NCBI GenBank assembly: GCA_021781255.1
Contig: JAJXXG010000598.1
Coordinates: forward strand, 1-5,397
From: Acidobacteriota bacterium
GTDB lineage: Bacteria > Acidobacteriota > Terriglobia > Terriglobales > Acidobacteriaceae
Length of the DNA: 5,397 nt
Direction: 5' to 3'
Below the pieces are notes generated by a model. The model worked only from the letters and a program-made list of their open reading frames with translations, did not search any database and was not told where the DNA came from. This document shows, one piece after another, positions 1-5,397 of the stretch. The first letter of the stretch is position 1. Every line of letters begins with the position of its first letter. A program made the position numbers and the translations under genes.

Positions 1-424
1 CTTCAAGCACTTCGGCAATGTTCTTCTCGCGTTGCGCCCGCGGCACACTGTAGAGCTTTGCGTAGATGCTCAGGTTTTCTTCGACCGTGAGATCCTGGTC
101 GCTGGTCAGAGCCTGCGGAATCACGCCAATCATGCGGCGCACGGCGTCCGGCTCCTTCGTCACGTCGTGACCGGCTACGATGGCCTTGCCCGCCGTCACC
201 GGAATCAGTGTGGTCATCATGCGGATCAGCGTGCTCTTGCCTGCGCCGTTCGGGCCGAGCAGGCCAAATATCTCACCTTCGGCAACGGAAAAGGTGACGC
301 CTTTGACCGCCTCAAAGTCGCCGTAGCGCTTGACGATGTTTTCAACCGCAATTGCGGCTGGTGGCGCGGGAGCGCCGTTGCCGTTGCGATGGAGGGACGA
401 ACTGGATTGCGCAGGCGCTGTCAT
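1..424 (-). CDS. ABC-2 type exporter ATP-binding protein, N-terminal part (YbhF/DrrA-like), cut by left window edge
   Basis: Cytoplasmic ATPase expected to power an ABC-2 type exporter together with the adjacent membrane-fusion protein. About 141 residues are visible. After a Ser/Gly/Ala/Pro-rich N-tail of about 22 residues, the nucleotide-binding domain begins (IAVENIVKRYGDFEAVKGV). Walker A is GPNGAGKST at residues 57-65 and the Q-loop glutamine is about residue 104 in IGVIPQ. The following DQDLTVEENL segment is typical of the DrrA/CcmA/YbhF branch. Signature motif, Walker B and H-loop lie beyond the edge. The ATG overlaps the stop of the membrane-fusion gene as ATGA. The nearest Shine-Dalgarno-like AAGGAG (440-445) is 15 nt away, so translation is probably coupled to the upstream gene. 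E. coli YbhF carries two ATPase domains; whether this one does cannot be seen. Family assignment is strong, the transported substrate unknown. Confidence 0.93.
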   Translation of the reverse strand, partial: MTAPAQSSSSLHRNGNGAPAPPAAIAVENIVKRYGDFEAVKGVTFSVAEGEIFGLLGPNGAGKSTLIRMMTTLIPVTAGKAIVAGHDVTKEPDAVRRMIGVIPQALTSDQDLTVEENLSIYAKLYSVPRAQREKNIAEVLE

Positions 425-1488
425 GGCTTGGCCAGTTTGCTCCTTGGGATAAAGACCTCAGCCGTCATTCCGGGCACAAAGCGCTGGCCTGGATTGTCAA
501 TGAGCAGCTTGAGGCGGACGGTGCGTATATCGCGCTTGCGGCCTCCGTTGATGTCGCGCTGCGTGGCAAAGTCGGCTTCGGCGGATTTGGCAATCACCTT
601 GCCTTGCACGGTTGCGCCGCTTGGCATCACCACGCGCAGGCTGTCGCCCAGTTGCACCGCGTCCGCGTAGGTTTCAGGCAACGGCGCATAGACCCAGGTC
701 TGGGACAAATCCATGATGGTTGCAATCGTTCCGCCCGCGGGCATCACCTCACCCTGGCGTGCGGCCAGTACATTGACAGGGCCGCTGACCGGTGCAAAGA
801 CCTGCGCGTAGCCCAGCTCCACGGCGGCCTGGTCGGCAAGCGCTTTTGCGTTCTGCATTTGCCCGCGGGTCGAGTCAACGGTGCGCGCGGCAGCGGCGGC
901 CTGCAACTGATGCGCGTGCGCCTGGCGCAGCGATGCCTCGGCGGCGGCAATGTTTTCCTGAGCTGCCTTCACCGCTGCCTGGTCCGCCTGCAGGCTGGTT
1001 TCTGCCTCGTCCCGCGCCTGCGCGCTCATAATGCCTTGCGCTGCCAGGGCCACGGTGCGCGTGGTGTCGGCCTTCTGGCGTTCATACTGTGCCTGCGCCT
1101 GGGCCAGCATTGCCTTGGCGGCCCGCACCTGCGCTTCGGCGTTCACCGTGGCGCTGCTGGTTTCGCCGCGGGTCTGGCGCTCGGTCTCCACCGTCTCGCT
1201 CAGCTTCCAGCGGCTGCTTGACACGGTAGCCGTAGCGGCCTTGTGCGCGGCTTTCAGGTCGTCGCTCTCTATCACGGCGACAAGCTGTCCTGCTTTGACG
1301 GTCTGTCCTTCATCCACCGCCAGCGATTCAATGCGGCCGGGAATCTTGGCGCTGACCATCACTTCGTTTGCGTCCACGGTGCCAATCAGCTTCAACTCAG
1401 ACGGCGGCCGTGCAGTGAGCAGATACCAGATCAGCGAGCCGGCAAGCAGCAGCCCAAGGATGAGGAATACCCTGTTACGCGCGTTCAT
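421..1488 (-). CDS. HlyD/YbhG-type periplasmic membrane-fusion (adaptor) protein
   Basis: Adaptor subunit of a predicted tripartite ABC efflux pump, anchored in the inner membrane and spanning the periplasm; 355 residues. A single N-terminal membrane anchor covers about residues 8-24 (FLILGLLLAGSLIWYLL). The first half of the biotinyl/lipoyl-like domain follows (GTVDANEVMVSAKIPGRI, then VDEGQTVKAGQLVAVIE). A long Ala/Gln/Glu-rich helical hairpin lies at about 80-225. The second lipoyl half is AQVFAPVSGPVNVLAARQGE, and the beta-barrel/membrane-proximal part includes TVRLKLLIDNPGQRFVPGMTAEVFIP. Length is normal for YbhG/EmrA-like adaptors. I chose the ATG at 1488 over an in-frame start at 1659 because GGAGGA stands 3 nt before it and the membrane anchor then begins near the N-terminus; the longer form would only add residues antisense to the regulator's coding sequence. 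The start overlaps the regulator stop by 14 nt. Substrate unknown. Confidence 0.93.
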   Translation of the reverse strand: MNARNRVFLILGLLLAGSLIWYLLTARPPSELKLIGTVDANEVMVSAKIPGRIESLAVDEGQTVKAGQLVAVIESDDLKAAHKAATATVSSSRWKLSETVETERQTRGETSSATVNAEAQVRAAKAMLAQAQAQYERQKADTTRTVALAAQGIMSAQARDEAETSLQADQAAVKAAQENIAAAEASLRQAHAHQLQAAAAARTVDSTRGQMQNAKALADQAAVELGYAQVFAPVSGPVNVLAARQGEVMPAGGTIATIMDLSQTWVYAPLPETYADAVQLGDSLRVVMPSGATVQGKVIAKSAEADFATQRDINGGRKRDIRTVRLKLLIDNPGQRFVPGMTAEVFIPRSKLAKP

Positions 1489-2224
1489 TCTTCCTCCGAA
1501 AAAACAGTCGGTTCTGCTTCGCGTCGGGCATGGGAGTATCAGACAACACGCGCGCAGCCAGCACAGCACCGTGCCGCCTGTCCGTAAAGATGGCCTGGCC
1601 CAGGAACTCGACCAGCGCTTTTCTGCGTGCAGCCAGCGCCTCAGGCGAAAGGGGTTCAACGCGAGAAGTCATGCGGAGCACCGGCGCGCTGAGAAAGTAG
1701 AAGACATTCGCGCCGAGCGCGGCGAGTTGAATCTGCATCCAGTCCGCGTTGATCAGCTCGCCGGACGTGATGCCTTCGCGCGCCACGGTCTGATACGCCG
1801 ATTGCAGCGGCGCAAAGAAGCGCTCCACCAGAATCGGCAGCGCCCCCGCTTCACCCTTATGGTGGCGCATCATCTCCTGCTGCATCATGCTCTGGAACTC
1901 CCATTGCGTCAGGATGCGGTCGAAGTGGTCCAGCGCTGTGCGCAGCAGCCGTTCGCCCGGCGTGGCGTCGTGCTGATAGACCTTCATGGAGCGCTCGTAG
2001 ACCTTGCCGGCAATCAGCTCAAGCGCCGCCGCATAGAGCTTTTCCTTGCTGTCGAAGTAGTAATAGAGCAGCGCCTTGTTCACCCCCGCGGCGTCGGCAA
2101 TGCGGTTTGTCCGCGCGCCGGCAAAGCCGTACGTGCTGAACTCGTACAGGGCTGCCTTCAGAATCCGGGTTCGGCTCTGGCTGGAGCGTTCGGATTGGGA
2201 GCGGATCGCGTCTGGTCTGGACAT
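1475..2224 (-). CDS. TetR/AcrR-family transcriptional repressor, CecR-like by position
   Basis: DNA-binding, ligand-responsive repressor of 249 residues that probably controls its own operon. The N-terminal TetR domain is clear at about residues 18-65. It reads RTRILKAALYEFSTYGF, then the helix-turn-helix with TNRIADAAGVNKALLYYYF and the classic DSKEKLY. The C-terminal part is helical and divergent, as expected for a ligand-binding and dimerisation domain; it contains a Met/Gln/His-rich stretch (SMMQQEMMRHHKGE). The ATG at 2224 was preferred to an upstream in-frame start at 2338, because the added N-terminus would include the promoter and operator and has no family resemblance. No good Shine-Dalgarno precedes the start. 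The gene is first of three in a regulator, adaptor, ATPase order like E. coli cecR-ybhG-ybhF. Family is sure; CecR orthology is inference from synteny, and the inducer is unknown. Confidence 0.95.
   Translation of the reverse strand: MSRPDAIRSQSERSSQSRTRILKAALYEFSTYGFAGARTNRIADAAGVNKALLYYYFDSKEKLYAAALELIAGKVYERSMKVYQHDATPGERLLRTALDHFDRILTQWEFQSMMQQEMMRHHKGEAGALPILVERFFAPLQSAYQTVAREGITSGELINADWMQIQLAALGANVFYFLSAPVLRMTSRVEPLSPEALAARRKALVEFLGQAIFTDRRHGAVLAARVLSDTPMPDAKQNRLFFRRKNERA
1492..1497 (-). promoter_or_regulatory. Shine-Dalgarno site (GGAGGA) for the membrane-fusion gene
   Basis: GGAGGA on the minus strand, 3 nt before the ATG at 1488. It lies inside the last codons of the TetR gene (Arg-Arg-Lys-Asn-Glu-Arg-Ala-stop). 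The site decides the start of the membrane-fusion protein and ties its translation to the regulator transcript. Confidence 0.75.
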
Positions 2225-2227
2225 CTG

Positions 2228-2249
2228 TTTAACTAACTGGTTAGTAAAA
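2228..2249. promoter_or_regulatory. Palindromic operator, likely TetR binding site
   Basis: Inverted repeat with arms TTTAACTAAC (2228-2237) and GTTAGTAAAA (2240-2249) around a 2-nt TG centre. Nine of ten arm positions pair, and the inner six pairs (ACTAAC/GTTAGT) are perfect. It begins 3 nt upstream of the regulator's ATG and covers the end of the predicted -10 box and the expected transcription start. Size, symmetry and place fit a TetR-family operator for autorepression. The palindrome is seen directly; its function is inferred. Confidence 0.75.
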
Positions 2250-2274
2250 TACACCGAAAGCAGTCTGGTTGCAA
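2246..2274 (-). promoter_or_regulatory. Predicted sigma70-type promoter of the efflux operon
   Basis: On the minus strand, TTGCAA (2274-2269) and TATTTT (2251-2246) are separated by exactly 17 nt. Each hexamer matches consensus at 4 of 6 positions. Transcription would start near 2239, inside the palindrome, leaving a leader of only about 15 nt before the regulator ATG. Optimal spacing and overlap with the operator support it; the hexamers alone would not. Confidence 0.55.
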
Positions 2275-2336
2275 GCCGTGCCGTGAAGATTCCGGCGAGT
2301 GCGCGCCTGCCGCATAGTTCCCGCGCCCGCGACGGC

Positions 2337-2358
2337 ATGCCGCGCTGCGCGGCGGCAT
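2337..2358. repeat. GC-rich hairpin, possible old terminator of the VOC remnant
   Basis: Perfect 7-bp inverted repeat ATGCCGC (2337-2343) / GCGGCAT (2352-2358) with an 8-nt loop. It touches the stop codon of the antisense VOC-like remnant. No T-tract follows on either strand, so it is not a standard intrinsic terminator. It may be chance in GC-rich DNA. Confidence 0.3.
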
Positions 2359-2435
2359 CAGCCTCCTTCCATCCGGCGTATCATGAACTTAATCTCAGTG
2401 CCGTCCGGGTCCTCGAAGGCGAAGTGGAATGTGAG
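2358..2435 (-). pseudogene. C-terminal remnant of a VOC/glyoxalase-family gene
   Basis: The minus strand reads TLTFHFAFEDPDGTEIKFM followed by IRRMEGG and a TGA stop at 2358-2360. The pattern aromatic-x-DPDGxxI(E/K)(F/L) is the characteristic last beta strand and metal-ligand region of vicinal-oxygen-chelate proteins (glyoxalase I, bleomycin resistance, dioxygenase fold). The codons in this stretch end mostly in G or C, as in the genuine genes here. Upstream on the minus strand, beyond about 2435, no frame continues the family; that DNA is the 5' part of the VWFA-related gene. I read this as about 26 codons left from a full gene of about 120-150 codons after deletion or insertion. The motif is short, so chance resemblance cannot be excluded. 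No enzyme could be made from it. Confidence 0.5.
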
Positions 2436-3750
2436 CGTGCATAACCGGGGAAAGCTGCGCTTTGCCTTTGGCTCAGGTTTGCTGGCCATTGCCTGTTGCG
2501 CGCACTCCGCCGCACAGCAGACCAGCGCGCCGCCCGAGCCGACGTTCAAAATCGAAGTGAACAGGCTGCTTGTGCCGGTGGTTGTCCGCGATGCGCAGGG
2601 CCGCTCCGTGGGTGGCTTGCAACAGGGGAACTTTCAAGTCCTCGATAACGGCAAGAATCGGCCCATTTCCGCATTCACAGTGGAACAGCGCGGTGCGGCC
2701 GTCGCCGGCGCGACGAGCAGCGAGACGTTGCCCGCAGCATCGGTTGCCGTGCAGCAGGATGCAGGCTTGCCCGAGCGCATCACGGTGTTTCTCTTTGACG
2801 ACCTCCACATGAGCGCGGATGACCTGGCGCATGCGCAGCAAGCGGCCGCTCAGGTGCTGGCCGGCGCACTGACCGGAACGGACATGGCGGCAGTGGTTTC
2901 TGTTTCGGGACGGGTGAATAGCGGCCTCACCCGCGACAGAGCACGTATGCAGCAAACGATGATGAGCCTGCAGCCCCTTGGCCTGTTTCGGGCAGAGAGC
3001 CTGGACTGTCCTGACATCAGCTACTACGAGGCCGTACTGATTGAAGACAAGCACGACAGCATCGCGATTCAGGATGCGAATCAGAAGTATTTCAACTGCC
3101 ATCCGGCGATGACGACGCCACAGGATGCGAGTCCCGGAAGCGAACTGCCTACGGCTGAGAACATGGTGGATCTGGTTGCGCGGCGCGCGCTGACGGTTGG
3201 TCATCAGGACGTGCAGGCAACTTATGCCTCTATCGCGGCGTTTGTGCGCAGATTGGCTCCGCTGCCGGGGCAACGAACGCTGATTCTCGTGTCGCCCGGC
3301 TTTCTCACCATTGAACCGGACCTGATGGCTGTCGAGTCGCGGCTTATGGATCAGGCGGCGCAGTCCGGCGTGGTGATCAGCTCCATTGACGCGCGCGGAC
3401 TCTACACCAATCAATTCAACGCCAGTGAGCGGAGCCCTGCGCTTGCGCGCCGCAGCTTCCAACTGAATGCGGAATACCACGGCGCCGCGAAAACGCTCGC
3501 CGAAAACTCAATGGCGGAGCTTGCCGATGGCACGGGGGGTACGTACTTTCATAACAGCAACGACCTGACAACTGGACTAAGGGAACTGACGCAGGCGGCG
3601 CAGTTTGTCTACCTGCTTGAGCTGTCGCTGGACAACGTGAAACCCAACGGCTCCTACCATCGCCTGAAAGTGAAAACCAATCGGAAGGGCCTCCAGTTGC
3701 AGGCGCGGCGCGGATACTTCATCCCCAGGCTGGCCAGGCATTCGAAGTAG
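2431..3750 (+). CDS. Secreted VWFA-related Acidobacterial domain protein
   Basis: Exported protein of unknown function, 439 residues from the GTG chosen. A signal peptide is visible: basic n-region (HNRGKLR), hydrophobic core at about 11-23, and likely signal peptidase I cleavage after SAA at 28. Cys22 gives a weak lipobox alternative. Residues 39-86 form the usual N-terminal beta domain (VPVVVRDAQGRSVGGL, then FQVLDNGKNRPISAF). The von Willebrand A-like region spans about 116-395, with ITVFLFDDLHMS where a MIDAS DxSxS would sit (Ser replaced by His) and later RTLILVSPGF. The C-terminus holds YHRLKVKT and ARRGYF. Cys193 and Cys223 could form a disulfide. ATG 2383 (455 residues) is an alternative start, but its extra residues are antisense to the VOC remnant and it has no Shine-Dalgarno. 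GTG 2431 has only a distant GAAGG at 2415-2419; GTG 2437 is also possible. Family is confident, start is not. Confidence 0.88.
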   Translation: MSVHNRGKLRFAFGSGLLAIACCAHSAAQQTSAPPEPTFKIEVNRLLVPVVVRDAQGRSVGGLQQGNFQVLDNGKNRPISAFTVEQRGAAVAGATSSETLPAASVAVQQDAGLPERITVFLFDDLHMSADDLAHAQQAAAQVLAGALTGTDMAAVVSVSGRVNSGLTRDRARMQQTMMSLQPLGLFRAESLDCPDISYYEAVLIEDKHDSIAIQDANQKYFNCHPAMTTPQDASPGSELPTAENMVDLVARRALTVGHQDVQATYASIAAFVRRLAPLPGQRTLILVSPGFLTIEPDLMAVESRLMDQAAQSGVVISSIDARGLYTNQFNASERSPALARRSFQLNAEYHGAAKTLAENSMAELADGTGGTYFHNSNDLTTGLRELTQAAQFVYLLELSLDNVKPNGSYHRLKVKTNRKGLQLQARRGYFIPRLARHSK

Positions 3751-3884
3751 CAGCGCATGTGCAACGCGAATCGTGAATCCTGTTCCTATTTGTGTGCAGG
3801 TGGAACTGAAGACCTGGCTCCGGATGCCTTGGTAGCCTGGACATGAAGGCCGGAGGCGTGGCCGCTCGACGCCGCAAGCGCCTG

Positions 3885-3920
3885 CGCAGTTTTGCGTTGC
3901 GGCTGCTCTGGGCAACTGCG
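3885..3920. repeat. Inverted repeat CGCAGTT / AACTGCG
   Basis: Seven-bp perfect arms at 3885-3891 and 3914-3920 with a 22-nt loop, about 135 nt after the VWFA gene stop. The pairing can extend by GC/TTGC with a small bulge. No T-tract follows, so a terminator role is unproven. Confidence 0.3.
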
Positions 3921-4010
3921 ATTGCTGCACACAGCAGAAAGCTGCGGCAAAGAGAATTGCATGTCCATGGTTTGTATCTTCGAGAGTGTCCTCATCTGGC
4001 GCCAAACATG

Positions 4011-4027
4011 CCAGGCAGGGTGCCTGG
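4011..4027. terminator. Strong perfect hairpin, possible factor-dependent or U-less terminator
   Basis: CCAGGCA (4011-4017), GGG loop, TGCCTGG (4021-4027): a perfect 7-bp, mostly G-C stem with a 3-nt loop. It is the tightest hairpin in the intergenic region and lies 261 nt after the VWFA stop. Neither strand has a T-run after it, so an ordinary Rho-independent terminator is not supported. It could equally be an RNA structural element or protein site. Confidence 0.35.
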
Positions 4028-4052
4028 GAATACCGGCGATGGGTGTCGTGTT

Positions 4053-4073
4053 CCGCGATAAGCGAATTCGCGG
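4053..4073. repeat. Inverted repeat CCGCGA / TCGCGG
   Basis: Six-bp perfect arms (4053-4058, 4068-4073) with a 9-nt loop. It overlaps a 10-bp perfect palindrome, GCGAATTCGC (4062-4071). It follows the 4011-4027 hairpin by 25 nt. Function unknown. Confidence 0.3.
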
Positions 4074-4344
4074 GCGGATTCAGTACACGACGATAAGCAA
4101 AAGACTGTAAATACAAATTCCGCAGCAGTATGCGCGTTGCTACGGCGATTCCGGAGTAGCAATGTTCCGAGGCCACGGGCTTTGAGTTGCGCGACCACGG
4201 CAGAGCATGCGGCGCAATTCTCACACGATTCGATTGACTTTGACACCACTCTAATTAAGTCCGGCTTTTCCTCAACTGAGCTCATGTGTGTGCGGAATCG
4301 AGGGGCATGCCAGCACCGCCAAACAGCTAGAATCAGAATCAGCC

Positions 4345-5397
4345 ATGGCCGAATTTACCCACCTTCATTTGCACACTGAGTACTCGCTGCTTGACGGCGC
4401 CTGCGACATTCATAAACTGGTTGACCGTGTTGCTGCGCTGGGCCAGTCCTCCGTCGCCATGACCGACCACGGCAATATTTATGGAGCGGTTCACTTTTTT
4501 AATGCAGCCAAGGACAAGGGCATCAAGCCCATCCTCGGCTGTGAGCTCTACGTGTGCAAGGCGGAGGACCATCGCGCCGAGTCGCCCAACGACCAGTACA
4601 ACCACCTGCTGGTGCTGGCGGAGAACGAAGAGGGCTACCGCAATCTTATCCGCATTACGTCAGAGGCGTCGCTGCACGGCTTTTATCGCAAACCGCGCGT
4701 GAGCAAGCGCTACCTGGCCGAGCACGCGCAGGGGTTGATCGGCTTCTCCGGCTGCCTGAGCGGCGAGCTGTGCGAAGAGCTGATGGCGGGCCATTACGAC
4801 AAGGCCAGGGCCGCCGCGCTGCAGTACCAGGACATCTTTGGCCGCGGCAACTTCTACCTGGAGATTCAGGACCAGGGACTGGAGCAAGAGCGCAAGATCC
4901 AGAGTGAGCTCTTCCGCCTGGAGCGCGAGCTTGAAATTCCAATGGTTCTCACCAATGACTCGCACTATCTGTGCGGTGAAGATCACCACGCGCACGACGT
5001 GATGCTTTGTGTGCAGACCGGCTCCAAGGTGCATGACGCCGAACGGTTTCGGTTCGACAGCGACCAGTTTTTTGTGAAGAGCGCCGACGAAATGGGGCGG
5101 CTTTTCCCGGACGCGCCTGGCCTGATGCAGCGGACAATGGAGATCGCGGAGCGCTGCAACTTCAAGCTGCACCCGGTGGAGAATCCGTTTCCCGAGTTTG
5201 CGGTGCCGCATGGGCACACCATCGAAAGCTATTTTGAGCAGGTGTGCCGCGAGGGCCTGAAGAAGCGCCTGGAGACGGCGGTGCGCAACCTGGAGGCGCG
5301 CGGGGTTCTGCGCACGCCGGTGCACGAATACGAATCCCGGTTGAACTTTGAGATCGGGATTATCAAGCAGATGAAGTACTCGGGCTACTTCCTGATT
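4345..5397 (+). CDS. dnaE: DNA polymerase III subunit alpha, N-terminal 351 codons, cut by right window edge
   Basis: Catalytic subunit of the replicative polymerase; the visible third covers the PHP domain and the start of the polymerase palm region. The N-terminus reads MAEFTHLHLHTEYSLLDGA (PHP motif I, His8 and His10). Then come AMTDHGN (Asp41, His42), GIKPILGCELYV (Glu67), NHLLVLA (His87), GLIGFSGCLSGEL (Cys137) and LTNDSHYL (Asp205, His207). SDQFFVKSADEM and KQMKYSGYFLI near the edge are also standard DnaE blocks. The sequence resembles Thermus-type DnaE, whose PHP site is metal-binding, more than E. coli DnaE, where those residues are degenerate. The full protein is usually about 1,150-1,200 residues. 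The ATG at 4345 starts exactly at the conserved N-terminus; no clear Shine-Dalgarno precedes it. No stop is seen before the window ends. Identity is near certain. Confidence 0.97.
   Translation, partial: MAEFTHLHLHTEYSLLDGACDIHKLVDRVAALGQSSVAMTDHGNIYGAVHFFNAAKDKGIKPILGCELYVCKAEDHRAESPNDQYNHLLVLAENEEGYRNLIRITSEASLHGFYRKPRVSKRYLAEHAQGLIGFSGCLSGELCEELMAGHYDKARAAALQYQDIFGRGNFYLEIQDQGLEQERKIQSELFRLERELEIPMVLTNDSHYLCGEDHHAHDVMLCVQTGSKVHDAERFRFDSDQFFVKSADEMGRLFPDAPGLMQRTMEIAERCNFKLHPVENPFPEFAVPHGHTIESYFEQVCREGLKKRLETAVRNLEARGVLRTPVHEYESRLNFEIGIIKQMKYSGYFLI

Larger units (their letters stand above)
3751..4344. other. 594-bp intergenic region with inverted repeats and no recognisable gene
   Basis: All open frames here were read on both strands. 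None gives a recognisable domain, and most run into or out of the flanking genes as antisense shadows. No tRNA or riboswitch was recognised. Base composition varies: 4085-4130 and 4225-4275 are A+T-richer than the flanking genes. The contents I can point to are three perfect inverted repeats, listed separately, and an isolated TTGACA at 4240-4245 without a matching -10 at the right distance. A TAGAAT hexamer (4328-4333) lies 11 nt before the dnaE ATG, again without a convincing -35. The dnaE promoter is probably in this stretch but cannot be placed. Confidence 0.7.

Noticed and set aside
32..1221. Long plus-strand open frames opposite the ABC ATPase and HlyD genes
   Set aside because: Their translations are Arg/His/Cys-rich with no domain, and the opposite strand encodes clear families. 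They are shadows in GC-rich DNA.
1031..2236. 401-codon plus-strand open frame
   Set aside because: It lies antisense to the HlyD and TetR genes and its product has no recognisable motif.
2473..3480. 335-codon minus-strand open frame
   Set aside because: It is antisense to the VWFA-related gene, His/Arg/Gln-rich and without family features.
3577..4224. 215-codon minus-strand open frame, partly in the intergenic region
   Set aside because: It overlaps the end of the VWFA gene, shows no domain, no Shine-Dalgarno and an erratic composition. The smaller frames at 3786-3995, 3843-4110 and 3992-4285 were rejected for the same reasons.
4234..4257. TTGACT/TTGACA with a nearby TAATTA as a dnaE promoter
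   Set aside because: The spacing between TTGACT (4234-4239) and TAATTA (4252-4257) is only 12 nt, and no good -10 lies 16-18 nt from TTGACA.
4660..5325. 221-codon minus-strand open frame
   Set aside because: It is antisense to the unmistakable dnaE coding sequence.
1..5397. CRISPR array, tRNA, rRNA, insertion sequence or phage genes
   Set aside because: No regularly spaced repeats, no tRNA-like conserved loops, no transposase or integrase motifs and no terminal inverted repeats were seen on either strand.

Overview
The window most likely comes from the chromosome of an Acidobacteriota species, probably class Terriglobia. The best clue is the gene at about 2431-3750. It encodes an exported protein with the layout of the 'VWFA-related Acidobacterial domain' family: an N-terminal VxVVVRDxxGRxVxGL segment, a degenerate von Willebrand A fold and a C-terminal YHRLKVKT...ARRGYF block. 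The sequence is GC-rich, with long open shadow frames opposite the real genes. The taxonomic call is inference from family knowledge, not from a search.

Left part (1-2274, minus strand): a tight three-gene operon, read right to left. It encodes a TetR/AcrR regulator (1475-2224), a HlyD/YbhG-type membrane-fusion protein (421-1488) and the start of a DrrA/YbhF-type ABC exporter ATPase (1-424, running off the left edge). The genes overlap by 14 nt and by 4 nt (ATGA), so they are probably translationally coupled. The order matches the cecR-ybhG-ybhF part of the Enterobacteria cecR-ybhGFSR efflux operon. In front of the regulator a plausible sigma70 promoter (TTGCAA, 17 nt, TATTTT) overlaps a 22-bp near-perfect palindrome, which is best read as the autoregulatory TetR operator.

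Middle (2275-3750): a junction region contains an antisense scrap (2358-2435) that looks like the last ~26 residues of a VOC/glyoxalase-family gene, cut off where the VWFA-related gene begins. The VWFA-related secreted protein follows on the plus strand. Its start codon is ambiguous.

Right part (3751-5397): a 594-bp stretch has no recognisable gene but holds three perfect inverted repeats. After it comes the N-terminal 351 codons of dnaE, the DNA polymerase III alpha subunit, cut by the right edge. Its PHP domain keeps the metal-binding residues that are lost in the E. coli enzyme.

The genes fall into three unrelated units: a self-regulated efflux operon, a single-gene secreted protein and a core replication gene. 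I found no CRISPR array, tRNA, rRNA, insertion sequence or evident new defence system. The most interesting points are the operator/promoter architecture, the truncated VOC remnant and its effect on the VWFA start, and the apparently intact PHP site of DnaE.
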